Below, in pieces: positions 1 to 7,379 of a stretch of DNA of 64,000 nucleotides (position 1 is its first letter; every line of letters begins with the position of its first letter). Source of the stretch: Pseudomonadota bacterium (GTDB lineage Bacteria > Bdellovibrionota > UBA1018 > CAIMNF01); the NCBI GenBank assembly GCA_027491115.1, contig JAIXWV010000022.1, positions 1 to 64,000 on the forward strand. The letters run 5' to 3'. The notes beneath the pieces are model-generated. The model ran no database searches. It worked only from the letters and a program-made list of their open reading frames with translations, and was not told the origin of the DNA. The position numbers were made by a program, and so were the translations under genes.

Positions 1-82
1 CCATTCCGAACTCAGAAGTTAAGCCCGCCTGCGGCGAAAATAGTGCCGAGGTAGCTCGGTGTCAAAATAGCACGACGCCCCC
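1..82 (+). rRNA. rrf: 5S ribosomal RNA, 3' part (5' end outside window)
   Basis: The first bases carry the conserved 5S loop (CCGAACTCAGAAGTTAAGC), then the helix IV/loop E region and a C-rich 3' end. The 5' third of the gene lies before the window, so an rRNA operon ends here. A strong hairpin with a T-tract follows at once. The exact 3' end is estimated to within a few bases. Confidence 0.9.
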
Positions 83-93
83 ATTTAATTCGA

Positions 94-134
94 AACCCCC
101 GGTTGTTTCTTCACAACAATCGGGGGTTTTTTTG
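94..134 (+). terminator. Intrinsic terminator of the rRNA operon
   Basis: An AACCCCCG/CGGGGGTT stem with an inner GTTGT/ACAAC extension is followed by seven or more T residues. It sits just after the 5S gene and before the convergent transglycosylase gene. Confidence 0.88.
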
Positions 135-146
135 TATTTACCGGAC

Positions 147-1109
147 TCAGTTTCCGGCGCTGAGCAAGGCGTTTGCAATCCGAGAGATGACCAGTCCGTA
201 GTCCTTGCTTCGGTTGTATGCGTAGAGGGCCCGGAGTTGGGCTTCCTCGGACTGGTTGGTCCATCCCGAAATACTGAGGAAACGTCCCACACTCAGGATT
301 GCGTCCGAATGAAGGTGAAGGTCCGCCCGCCTGCGGTACTTGCTGACCGCATGGGTGAGGTAACTCGACGGAATGAACTGGGGAATTCCGAATGCGCCCG
401 CAAAGGACCCCTGGAGACGGAACGGGTTCAGGATGCCTTCTTTCCAGAGTTTTTGAAGAGCCTTCAGTTCTTCAGTCGCCCATACGGCCTTGGCCTCACA
501 GCGTTCGATCGTCTTCTCACGGGCAGCCTCAAGGGAGTTGATCTTCTTCCGTGGTGCGGCCTCGTATTTTGCGGGCAGTGCCTCGAGAACCTTGGAGCAC
601 AGATTAGGGTGCGCCCCCAGAACCAAGGAGTGGAAGATCCAGGGTACCGGGTGCCGTCCGAGGTCCTTCCCGAGTTTGGTCTCCACCCAGAGCAAGGATG
701 CGATCGCATAGGCGTTCACATGATATTCCTTCTCGGCTTCTTTGAAGCTCAATTGGTGGTCGCGAAGGTACTTCAGGATGGCCCGTCTTCCCGGGGGAGT
801 GTCGTGGGAGAAGTAATCCCCGGAGTAGAGGAATCCGAGGACATTCGGTTCAAGGATCTTCGTCGCAGACTCTATCCAGTTCTTCTTGCCGTGGATGTAA
901 CGACGGTTCAGTTCCCGGATGAACTCATCATCCAAACCCGCATCGCGAAGACGCTTTTCGGCGGTTCGAACCGGGGCCGTGGGGTCGGCTTCAATAGGCC
1001 CGAGTGTGACTGGGGCCTGGTGGAGGGGGGATGGGGTCGGAGTCGCACAAGAAGGCGCGGAGGCGAAGCAGAGGGTGAGGACCAGGGTGCGGAGGGCGAC
1101 CGTTCTCAT
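147..1109 (-). CDS. Lytic murein transglycosylase (MltB/SLT_2 type), probable lipoprotein
   Basis: About 320 residues. The protein starts with a basic-hydrophobic export signal ending near a cysteine (residues 1-21, SAPSC), so it is probably a lipoprotein, although the lipobox is loose. The mature part has the MltB-type catalytic stretch IASLLWVETKLGKDLG (Glu in a helix) and later GAFGIPQFIPSSY, the hallmark of membrane-bound transglycosylase B relatives that cleave peptidoglycan to 1,6-anhydro-muropeptides. The reading frame stays open upstream to 1337, but that extension overlaps the acetyltransferase gene and lacks a signal, so ATG 1109 was chosen. No strong ribosome site is visible. The gene converges on the rRNA operon. 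The family is secure, the exact subfamily less so. Confidence 0.85.
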   Translation of the reverse strand: MRTVALRTLVLTLCFASAPSCATPTPSPLHQAPVTLGPIEADPTAPVRTAEKRLRDAGLDDEFIRELNRRYIHGKKNWIESATKILEPNVLGFLYSGDYFSHDTPPGRRAILKYLRDHQLSFKEAEKEYHVNAYAIASLLWVETKLGKDLGRHPVPWIFHSLVLGAHPNLCSKVLEALPAKYEAAPRKKINSLEAAREKTIERCEAKAVWATEELKALQKLWKEGILNPFRLQGSFAGAFGIPQFIPSSYLTHAVSKYRRRADLHLHSDAILSVGRFLSISGWTNQSEEAQLRALYAYNRSKDYGLVISRIANALLSAGN

Positions 1110-1173
1110 GATGTCTTCAGGATAGCGAAGGCCACGACTCCGGAGGATGGGAAAAAAATGCCGGCCCCTGGGA

Positions 1174-1698
1174 TCAGAGGCGCTTACCGAGCAGAACCAA
1201 CTCGGTGCTTCCGACCCGGATTCTGGAAGCTTCCAGGTAACCGTTCTTGTTGTAAAACCCGACATTCCGTTCGGTCGCACCTGTGACCAGGTGCACTCCC
1301 GGAATGGAGTGACTCTTGAGGCGGCGCTCGAACTCAACTAGGAGCAGGCTCCCGAGTCCGAGTCCCCGGGCTTCCGGACTGAAATTGATGTGCAAGTGGG
1401 CCGGATAGTGCCCCATCACCTGCCTGAATTCTTCCAGATACGGATTCAAAATAAAGTGTTCATTGCGGGTTTCGGGAGCACCGGCCAAATAACCCAGCAC
1501 CTGATTGGTGGCACCACGGGCGATCAGAAACCAATCGGGGTCTTGCTCGGCATACACCCCGAAATAGCGCTGAAGGAATCTGAGTCGCTCTTCCTCCCCT
1601 GAAAAAGTTTTCTTGGAACTCGATTCAAAAAAAATCTGTTCCGTGGCTTCAAGCTCTGCCCGGTGAGATGTGGATTCGGAAAGGGAATGGATCTGCAT
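1174..1698 (-). CDS. GNAT-family N-acetyltransferase
   Basis: 174 residues. The C-terminal half shows the GNAT acetyl-CoA fold: the beta4 strand AHLHINFSPEARGLGLGSLL with the pyrophosphate-binding R-x-x-G-x-G/A-like loop, then a helix, then ATERNVGFYNKNGY, the usual last motif. The substrate cannot be read from sequence. The start codon ATG 1698 follows directly on the T-tract of a strong terminator (1699-1737) with no ribosome-binding site, so the gene is either translated from rare read-through RNA or starts elsewhere; no better in-frame ATG is near. It lies upstream of the transglycosylase on the same strand, with a 64-base gap. Confidence 0.8.
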   Translation of the reverse strand: MQIHSLSESTSHRAELEATEQIFFESSSKKTFSGEEERLRFLQRYFGVYAEQDPDWFLIARGATNQVLGYLAGAPETRNEHFILNPYLEEFRQVMGHYPAHLHINFSPEARGLGLGSLLLVEFERRLKSHSIPGVHLVTGATERNVGFYNKNGYLEASRIRVGSTELVLLGKRL

Positions 1699-1737
1699 AA
1701 AAAAATAGCCCCCCGACCGGATGACCGGCCGGAGGGC
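1699..1737 (-). terminator. Intrinsic terminator after the PuuD-like gene
   Basis: Read on the minus strand: a 13-pair stem GCCCTCCGGCCGG / CCGGTCGGGGGGC with a TCAT loop, then TATTTTTTT. The T-tract ends at the ATG of the next gene. Confidence 0.87.
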
Positions 1738-1751
1738 AAATCAATGATTCA

Positions 1752-2447
1752 TCAACCGGCCAACAGGTGCATGGCTGCGTAAAGCACCAGGGTCAGGAGC
1801 ACACCGAAATGGACCACATGCTTCAGTTTCTGAAGCGGGCCCATCTTGCCCTTGACGGCGTTGAGTTCGAGAGCTCCGGCAAGGATACCGAACACACACC
1901 AATACGGGATCAGGCTCTTCTCAGGAGAAAGAGCGAGAGGCAGGTGGGAGGCCGCGGTCATGAAGAACAGCATGGGGACCGAGAACAGGGTGTTGGTACG
2001 CGACGCAATTGCGGCACGGGCTGCGAGGTCGGCAACTCCCGGAATGGCGGGCTCGCCGCGAGCAGTACGTTCAGCATTTTCGATGATCACCCGGTTGTTC
2101 GGCCAGATGATGAGCCAGACGTTCAAGAACATCAGGGTACCGAGAAGACCGCCGGTCAGGATGATGGTCGCCCATGAAGAGGTCGCAGGGATACCCAATG
2201 CACCCATCTTGTGTCCGATCATTCCCCAACCGGTGAGAAAGGTCACCAGTGCGCCGTAACGGAACCAGAACATGGTTCTCGGAGTCAGTTTCTGGAATAC
2301 CGCCGACTTGGTCGCGGCATCGGCCTCGCCCATGAAGGCCATCTGGGAGAAATTGAAGTAATACAGGTGTCCGATCCAGAGAATCCCGAAAAAGACGTGG
2401 AACCAACGTAGCCAGAATTCGGCGGCTGCACCGGAGAAGAGGGTCAT
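1752..2447 (-). CDS. PuuD-like integral membrane protein (urate oxidase N-terminal domain family)
   Basis: 231 residues with about six to seven hydrophobic helices. It matches the membrane domain seen at the N terminus of PuuD-type urate hydroxylases (WLRWFHVFFGILWIGHLYYFNF near the start; WPNNRVII in the middle), but lacks the C-terminal cytochrome c domain of PuuD. Several histidines lie in or next to helices (FHVF, IGHLYY, MIGHKMG, ASHLPL, KHVVHFG, AMHLL), consistent with b-type heme, which is inference. Stand-alone copies occur in many bacteria without purine genes, and no purine gene is nearby, so urate oxidation should not be assumed. AAGGAGTG is a good ribosome site 5 bases before the ATG. 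A Fur-type palindrome lies 32 bases upstream. Confidence 0.75.
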   Translation of the reverse strand: MTLFSGAAAEFWLRWFHVFFGILWIGHLYYFNFSQMAFMGEADAATKSAVFQKLTPRTMFWFRYGALVTFLTGWGMIGHKMGALGIPATSSWATIILTGGLLGTLMFLNVWLIIWPNNRVIIENAERTARGEPAIPGVADLAARAAIASRTNTLFSVPMLFFMTAASHLPLALSPEKSLIPYWCVFGILAGALELNAVKGKMGPLQKLKHVVHFGVLLTLVLYAAMHLLAG

Positions 2448-2478
2448 AGGTCACTCCTTGTGAATGAAAGGTTCAAAA

Positions 2479-2493
2479 CGATAATGATTATCG
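2479..2493 (-). promoter_or_regulatory. Fur-type operator upstream of the PuuD-like gene
   Basis: CGATAATGATTATCG is a perfect 7-1-7 palindrome and closely matches the core of the Fur consensus (GATAATGATAATCATTATC). It lies 32 bases upstream of the ATG at 2447. A second Fur-type palindrome occurs at feoA in this window, which supports the reading. Confidence 0.65.
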
Positions 2494-2569
2494 AAGAGGG
2501 TAGCACAGAATCAGTCCGGATCCGCATCTTTTCGAAGTCTTCATGCGGCGCAGTAACGAGTCGTAAGCC

Positions 2570-4789
2570 TCAAGGCTTCTTCAGCCGCTTTTGGATTTCC
2601 TCAAAAAAGTTGAGAACTTCCTCTTCGTGGCGTTTTGCTGCTTCTTCGCTTTTGAATTGGGGAGTCGAGCTCTCGTCTCGCTCGAGGATTAAGTCCTGCG
2701 GAATGTCTTCAAGAAACCTGCAGGGGTTCCTCGGTACGGCCTTACCGTAGCGGATCCGGTTCTTCGCCCGGCTAAGGTAGAGGACTTCCTTGGCCCGGGT
2801 GATGCCCACGTAAAACAGTCTGCGCTCCTCGGACAGGTCAGTACCCTCGTCGATGGTCCGTTGGTGGGGGAGGTTTCCGTCTTCGAGGCCCACCAGGAAT
2901 ACCACGGGAAACTCAAGCCCCTTGGCACCATGCAGGGTCATCAGGGTCACGGCATTTTGGGGAGTGTCTTCCTTGTCTTCTTCTTCCTTGGAATTGAGAA
3001 CCAGTTGCGAGAGAAACTCCTCCAAGACGGGCTCGGCCGTCTTCGGGCTCTCCACTTGGGAGAGCGGGGCGATGTCCATGAGGCCGATACTGCTCGCGAG
3101 TTCGTCGATGTTCTCGAACCGGCGCTGGGCTTTGGCGAGGTCGTCCTCTTCAGCCTGAAGTGCGAGCTTGGCTCCCACGCGCTCGAGACTCGAGCGGGCC
3201 CACTCTGAAATGGCCGAAAGGAACGCTCCGTCTTGATCTGCAAAATCCTCGCGGCGGATATTTGCCAGTCCTCTTCTGAGTTCATCAAGAGTTTGGAGAA
3301 AGGAACCGATCCCTTTCTTTGCGCGCTCGTTCAGTCCGGAGGTGACTTCTTCCAACACCATGGCCTCGTAAAACGAGCAGCCTCTTTTCACTGAAGCCTC
3401 ATGGATGGCTTCGATCGAGGCCTTTCCGATCCCTCGAGCGGGCCAATTGATGATGCGCCGGATGGCCGTGTCGTCCTTGGGATTCAACACGAGCTTCCAG
3501 TAGCAAAGGATATCCTTCACTTCTTTTCGATCCAGGAACGACAGGGCCCCGACCAATTTGTACGGGATCTGATGGAGTCGGAGGGCCTCCTCGAAGATCC
3601 GGGACTGGCGGTTCGATCGATAAAGTATGGCAAAGTCGTTCCAGAAAACATGTCCCGCCCCTGCGTCGCTGCCGTTTGCGCGTTGTTCACCGAGTTTTTT
3701 GATTTCTTCGACCACCATTTGGGACTCGGCCCGGTCTTCTTCTACCGCGATCAGATGGATGGGAGATCCTTCTCCTTTGCCCGACCAGAGCGACTTCGGG
3801 TGCCTCTTCTGGTTCTTGGCGATGACCTCATTGGCGGCCTTCAGGATGTTCTCGGTGCTTCGATAATTCCGATTCAGGATGATCCGGGTCGTATCTTTGA
3901 AGTGCTCGTGGAATCCAAGGATATGTGCCGGATCGGCTCCCCGCCAGGCGTAGATGGATTGATCGTCATCGCCCACGACACAAAGATTCTGGTGAGTGCA
4001 AGTCAGCGCCTCGAGCAGTCGGAACTGAGCTGGATTCGTATCCTGGTACTCGTCCACCAGGATGTACTGGAATCGCCAAGAGAGACCTTTCCGGACATCC
4101 TCATGGGTCTCGAGCAGTGTGACAGCATGGAAAAGGAGATCGTCGAAGTCCATCGCATTCAGGAGCTTCAATCGTTCAATGTACCGAGGAAACACGCTCT
4201 GGACCGCGATCGAATACTCGTCGTAAGAAACCTTCGGTCCTTTCAGTCCGTCGAAGAACTCCATCGCCTGGTCACCCGATAGGAACTTGTTCTTGGCCTG
4301 ACCGATCTGGAACAGGATCCACGCCGGATCGAACTTTTTGCTGTCGATGTTCACGTGCTTTAGGATTTCCCGGACAATCGCTTCCTGGTCGGAAGGGTCA
4401 AGGATCGAGAACTCGCGCGTGAATCCGATGCGGTCCGCATACTCCCTCAGGATCCGGACGCAAAGGCTGTGAAAGGTGGAAACGATCAGACCCTTGGCCG
4501 CCTGGTCACCCGCGGTTTTTTTCACCAAGGCACGGACCCTGTCTTTCAATTCAGTTGCCGCTTTATTGGTGAAGGAAAGCCCGAGGATCCGGTTTGCAGG
4601 GATGCCTTTTTCCGAGATCAAGTAAGCGATTCGGTGGGTCATGGTATTCGTTTTTCCGCTACCAGCGCCCGCTAGAATGAGGAGAGGCCCCTCCGTATGC
4701 AAGACGGCGGCGCGTTGTTCGGGGTTCAAGCGACTCAGATCGAGCTTGGATTTGGAAGCAGGTGATTTTGCTTTGGAATGAACGTCCAT
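2570..4789 (-). CDS. UvrD/PcrA/Rep-family ATP-dependent DNA helicase
   Basis: 739 residues, typical of superfamily 1A 3'-5' helicases in repair and replication restart. Motifs appear in order: Q motif LNPEQRAAV, Walker A AGAGSGKT (about residue 41), motif II VDEYQDTNPAQ, motif III VVGDDDQSIYAWRGA, motif IV NYRST, motif V TLHGAKGLEFPVVFLVGLEDG and motif VI ERRLFYVGITRAKEVLYL. The length fits PcrA/UvrD and excludes the larger RecB/AddA types. UvrD, PcrA and Rep cannot be separated by eye. It is divergent from thyA across 72 bases, and no clear ribosome site precedes the ATG. Confidence 0.93.
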   Translation of the reverse strand: MDVHSKAKSPASKSKLDLSRLNPEQRAAVLHTEGPLLILAGAGSGKTNTMTHRIAYLISEKGIPANRILGLSFTNKAATELKDRVRALVKKTAGDQAAKGLIVSTFHSLCVRILREYADRIGFTREFSILDPSDQEAIVREILKHVNIDSKKFDPAWILFQIGQAKNKFLSGDQAMEFFDGLKGPKVSYDEYSIAVQSVFPRYIERLKLLNAMDFDDLLFHAVTLLETHEDVRKGLSWRFQYILVDEYQDTNPAQFRLLEALTCTHQNLCVVGDDDQSIYAWRGADPAHILGFHEHFKDTTRIILNRNYRSTENILKAANEVIAKNQKRHPKSLWSGKGEGSPIHLIAVEEDRAESQMVVEEIKKLGEQRANGSDAGAGHVFWNDFAILYRSNRQSRIFEEALRLHQIPYKLVGALSFLDRKEVKDILCYWKLVLNPKDDTAIRRIINWPARGIGKASIEAIHEASVKRGCSFYEAMVLEEVTSGLNERAKKGIGSFLQTLDELRRGLANIRREDFADQDGAFLSAISEWARSSLERVGAKLALQAEEDDLAKAQRRFENIDELASSIGLMDIAPLSQVESPKTAEPVLEEFLSQLVLNSKEEEDKEDTPQNAVTLMTLHGAKGLEFPVVFLVGLEDGNLPHQRTIDEGTDLSEERRLFYVGITRAKEVLYLSRAKNRIRYGKAVPRNPCRFLEDIPQDLILERDESSTPQFKSEEAAKRHEEEVLNFFEEIQKRLKKP

Positions 4790-4861
4790 GTCCGGGGCCT
4801 CAAGCTATCTCAGGCCTTTTGATTTTGCAATTTCGCCAATCCGGTGACACCCTGAATTTGG

Positions 4862-5656
4862 ATGAAATCGTATCTCGACCTGATGCAAAAGATCTTGGAT
4901 GAGGGTACCCGGAAGACCGACCGGACCGGAACCGGAACCCTGAGCCTTTTCGGGGCGCAGCTCCGTTACAATCTGGAGGACGGGTTTCCTCTAGTGACCA
5001 CGAAGAAGGTCCATTTGCGATCCATCATCCACGAGCTGCTCTGGTTCCTGAAAGGCGAGACGAACATCGCGTACTTGAAAGAGAACGGAGTGAGCATCTG
5101 GGACGAATGGGCGGATGCCCAGGGCAATCTCGGACCGGTCTACGGAGCCCAGTGGAGATCCTGGCGGGCACCGGATGGAAGAACGATCGACCAGATCACC
5201 CAATTGGTGGATCAGATCAAAAAAAATCCCGACTCCCGTCGATTGATTGTGAGCGCTTGGAATCCGGGTGAAATCGACCAAATGGCCTTGGCGCCGTGCC
5301 ATGCTTTTTTTCAGTTCTATGTCGCGGATGGCAGACTTTCCTGCCAACTCTACCAGCGTTCAGCTGACTTTTTTCTCGGGGTGCCTTTCAATATCGCGAG
5401 CTATGCGCTCCTGACTCTGATGGTGGCCCAAGTCTGTGACTTGAAACCGGGAGATTTCGTCCACACCTTCGGAGATCTGCATCTTTATCTGAATCATCTC
5501 GAGCAGGCCAAACTCCAGTTATCGCGCGACCCCCGTCCTCTTCCAAAGATGAAACTGAACCCCGCAGTTCGCGATATCTTCGGTTTCCGTTTTGAGGACT
5601 TCACTCTAGAAGGCTACGATCCGCATCCCGGCATCAAAGCACCGGTCGCAGTTTGA
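4862..5656 (+). CDS. thyA: Thymidylate synthase
   Basis: 264 residues, the same length as E. coli ThyA. It converts dUMP and methylenetetrahydrofolate to dTMP and dihydrofolate. Visible motifs are [11 protein letters not shown] near the N terminus, the catalytic-cysteine region [14 protein letters not shown] (about residue 146), [23 protein letters not shown] for dUMP binding, and the C-terminal [14 protein letters not shown] that closes the active site. It is followed after 9 bases by folA, which recycles the dihydrofolate product; the two form an operon. Confidence 0.97.
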   Translation: MKSYLDLMQKILDEGTRKTDRTGTGTLSLFGAQLRYNLEDGFPLVTTKKVHLRSIIHELLWFLKGETNIAYLKENGVSIWDEWADAQGNLGPVYGAQWRSWRAPDGRTIDQITQLVDQIKKNPDSRRLIVSAWNPGEIDQMALAPCHAFFQFYVADGRLSCQLYQRSADFFLGVPFNIASYALLTLMVAQVCDLKPGDFVHTFGDLHLYLNHLEQAKLQLSRDPRPLPKMKLNPAVRDIFGFRFEDFTLEGYDPHPGIKAPVAV

Positions 5657-5665
5657 GGGAACACC

Positions 5666-6181
5666 TTGAAAATCATCGCCATCGCAGCAGTCGGAAGGAA
5701 CGGAGTGATCGGACGGGGGAGCGAGCTTCCCTGGGACATTCCCGAGGATATGAAATTCTTCCGGGACTCCACGCGTGGGCAAATCGTCCTGATGGGACGG
5801 AAGACTTACGATTCATTGGGAAAAGCGCTACCCGCCCGAAGGAATGCGGTGATCACCCGCAACACTTCCTGGTCAGTTCCTGATGCGGAAGTCTACTCCG
5901 ATCTTCCATCGGCACTGAAGGCCTTGAAGCCTGTAGCCCTATCTGAGGGAAAGACCATTTTTGTGATCGGAGGAGCTGAAATTTACTCACTTTCGCTGCC
6001 TTTTTTGGATGAAGTCTGGCTCACAGAAATCGATTCTGATTTCGAAGGAGACGTGTTCTTCCCGCTGTACCGGGAAGGGCGTTTCGAGGCGGCCGGGTTT
6101 GTGAAGGGCGGAGTGCGCGAGCAGTCCGATTCGGTCTCTCCGTTTCATTATCGTTTTTGTGTGTATCAACGCAGCGCTTGA
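5666..6181 (+). CDS. folA: Dihydrofolate reductase, TTG start
   Basis: 171 residues. It reduces dihydrofolate with NADPH and is the partner of the preceding thyA. Motifs: AVGRNGVIGRGSELPWDIPED (acidic catalytic residue in the PED segment), MGRKTYDSLG, and IFVIGGAEIYSLSLPFLDEVWLTEI. The start is TTG at 5666, supported by GAGGGA seven bases upstream and by the family N terminus KIIAIAAVGRNGVIG; no ATG lies in a suitable place. It lies downstream of thyA in one transcription unit, with no hairpin between them. Confidence 0.95.
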   Translation: MKIIAIAAVGRNGVIGRGSELPWDIPEDMKFFRDSTRGQIVLMGRKTYDSLGKALPARRNAVITRNTSWSVPDAEVYSDLPSALKALKPVALSEGKTIFVIGGAEIYSLSLPFLDEVWLTEIDSDFEGDVFFPLYREGRFEAAGFVKGGVREQSDSVSPFHYRFCVYQRSA

Positions 6182-6204
6182 ATATAGCCCATTGATTTCA
6201 ATAT

Positions 6205-6218
6205 GTTGCAGCTACAAC
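6205..6218. promoter_or_regulatory. Possible operator upstream of the XRE regulator
   Basis: GTTGCAGCTACAAC is palindromic except for one pair and sits about 90 bases before the regulator gene in an unusually A+T-rich spacer. Autoregulation is a guess from position. A weak promoter candidate follows it (TTGCAT 6232-6237, 17-base gap, TAATTG 6255-6260). Confidence 0.3.
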
Positions 6219-6307
6219 GCAAAAAGTGATTTTGCATAAAATTTTATCGTTGAATAATTGAATTAAACATGGTTAGTTGAGCCCACTTTCAGCAAGGAGT
6301 ACGAACT

Positions 6308-6775
6308 ATGAAACGTGGCAGACCTAAGGGAAAATCAACTGACAAGCGCTCTTTCGGACCACTCGGTGACCTCATTCGCAAGCGCCGTTTGGAAAAGGCC
6401 CTCGGGCTCGCCGACGTTGCCAAAGCCGTGAAGTGCTCTGTGCAATTTATTTCAAACATCGAACACGGCCGTGCGCCTCTTCCTTGGGATAAGGCCGAGC
6501 GACTGTCGAGCTTCCTCGAGATTCCGATGGACGAGCTCCAGGCAGCCAACCTTCAGATTCGAGCCGACTTTAAGAGCTTCATGGCCACTTCAAAAGGCAA
6601 GCGTGTGGCAAAGGCCAACACCGCTCTCGCTTCGGTGAAAGATGCGGCCACTGTCGTAGCGGCCAGTGCCCAAGATGCATTGCTCAGCGACATCATCCGT
6701 TTGTATCAGGCGGCTGCGCCGGCCAACCGGAAAAAGCTCTACACCGCTGCCAAGGAATTGCTCGAATCCGTTTGA
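6308..6775 (+). CDS. XRE-type helix-turn-helix regulator with AT-hook-like N terminus
   Basis: 155 residues. Residues 1-12 contain KRGRPKGK, matching the AT-hook core GRP flanked by basic residues. Residues about 18-75 form an XRE/Cro helix-turn-helix (LGDLIRKRRLEKALGLADVAKAV, then FISNIEHGRAPLPWDKAERLSSFL). The C-terminal part is Ala/Lys-rich and helical. AAGGAG lies 8 bases before the ATG. The gene stands alone between an A+T-rich spacer and a strong terminator. The DNA target is unknown. Confidence 0.8.
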   Translation: MKRGRPKGKSTDKRSFGPLGDLIRKRRLEKALGLADVAKAVKCSVQFISNIEHGRAPLPWDKAERLSSFLEIPMDELQAANLQIRADFKSFMATSKGKRVAKANTALASVKDAATVVAASAQDALLSDIIRLYQAAAPANRKKLYTAAKELLESV

Positions 6776-6804
6776 AACTTTGCCGAGGGGGCTCGGTAGG
6801 GGAC

Positions 6805-6841
6805 GAGGGTTGTCGGAGGGGTCCGACAGCCCTCTTTTTTT
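6805..6841 (+). terminator. Intrinsic terminator after the XRE gene
   Basis: GAGGGTTGTCGGA / TCCGACAGCCCTC form a long stem with a GGGG loop, followed by seven or more T residues. Confidence 0.9.
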
Positions 6842-6847
6842 AAGCTT

Positions 6848-7165
6848 ATGAACGACGAATACTATTTTTTGGATCCGGCCCACACTGATCCGAAGCGGAT
6901 CAAGAAAGAGCGCGAGATCGCCCGTGAATTGAAAAAAACGCCGTGGTGGAAAGAAAAGATCCGCCCGGGTTTGTGCGCGCACTGCGGATTGAAGTTCAAG
7001 CCCGAGCAGTTGACCATGGATCATTTGGTTCCTTTGGCTCGGGGCGGCACCTCCGCGAAGTCCAATTTGGTTCCCTCGTGCAAAGAATGCAATGCGCAAA
7101 AAAAATTAAGCACACCGGTGGATCTGCTCTTCGCACAGCTCGAGCGCGAAAAAAACGGACTTTAA
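6848..7165 (+). CDS. Small HNH endonuclease-like protein
   Basis: 105 residues. The HNH/beta-beta-alpha-metal module is clear: CAHCGLKF supplies the first zinc cysteines, then MDHLVPLARGGTSAKSNLVPSCKECN gives the catalytic His (DH), the Asn (NLV) and the second cysteine pair. The first 40 residues are basic and helical. Such small free-standing HNH proteins cleave or nick DNA; no partner restriction gene or intron is visible. The ATG lies 6 bases after the T-tract of the preceding terminator and has no ribosome-binding site, so how it is expressed is unclear. Confidence 0.8.
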   Translation: MNDEYYFLDPAHTDPKRIKKEREIARELKKTPWWKEKIRPGLCAHCGLKFKPEQLTMDHLVPLARGGTSAKSNLVPSCKECNAQKKLSTPVDLLFAQLEREKNGL

Positions 7166-7239
7166 CTCGGTAAAAAACGTCATTTTTTTTACGCCCGCTC
7201 TTTAAGTAGTTCGACCCTAGCGGAGTGCGTTAAAAAAGG

Positions 7240-7254
7240 TGTGAGTTTGTCACA
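7240..7254. promoter_or_regulatory. Inverted repeat in the act operon upstream region
   Basis: TGTGA-GTTTG-TCACA is an inverted repeat with a 5-base centre. The half sites are CRP/FNR-like, but the usual spacer is 6. It lies about 140 bases before actA, just upstream of a plausible promoter. Confidence 0.35.
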
Positions 7255-7263
7255 ACTTCGTCA

Positions 7264-7292
7264 TTGTCAACTCAAGGTGTTTTCAATAATCT
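7264..7292 (+). promoter_or_regulatory. Candidate sigma70-type promoter for the act operon
   Basis: TTGTCA (7264-7269) is followed after 17 bases by TAATCT (7287-7292), or with a shorter gap by AATAAT. Transcription would start near 7298, giving a leader of about 80 bases before actA. Confidence 0.35.
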
Positions 7293-7298
7293 CAAGGT
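7271..7298 (+). repeat. Direct repeat CTCAAGGT, two copies 20 bases apart
   Basis: CTCAAGGT occurs at 7271-7278 and 7291-7298, inside and just after the candidate promoter. A period of 20 bases puts the two copies roughly two helical turns apart, as for tandem regulator sites. Confidence 0.45.
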
Positions 7299-7330
7299 CA
7301 TTCCAGCAGTAAGTTAAATTGATGAAATTT

Positions 7331-7352
7331 CGGGCATTATGTCCGTTTTTTT
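7331..7352 (+). terminator. Hairpin plus T-tract in the act leader (possible attenuator)
   Basis: CGGGCA-TTA-TGTCCG (6 pairs, one G-T) is followed directly by seven T residues, 28 bases before the actA ATG. No gene ends nearby that would need a terminator here, so it would act inside the leader of the act messenger. Confidence 0.45.
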
Positions 7353-7379
7353 CGATCTAAAGAATTGGAGCGACCCAGC

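Noticed and set aside
132-1286. Open frame of 384 codons on the plus strand
   Set aside because: It is antisense to the transglycosylase gene, which has a signal peptide and catalytic motifs; it also begins inside the rRNA terminator region.
2522-2548. CCGCAT/ATGCGG hairpin after the helicase gene
   Set aside because: It has a 15-base loop and no T-tract on either strand; too weak to call a terminator.
3401-4282. Open frame of 293 codons opposite the helicase
   Set aside because: The helicase motifs lie on the other strand; no ribosome site or domain is seen in this frame.
6848-7165. HNH protein as sign of a group I/II intron or mobile element near thyA
   Set aside because: thyA is intact and contiguous, no ribozyme-like structure or repeats flank the gene, so a mobile element is not supported.
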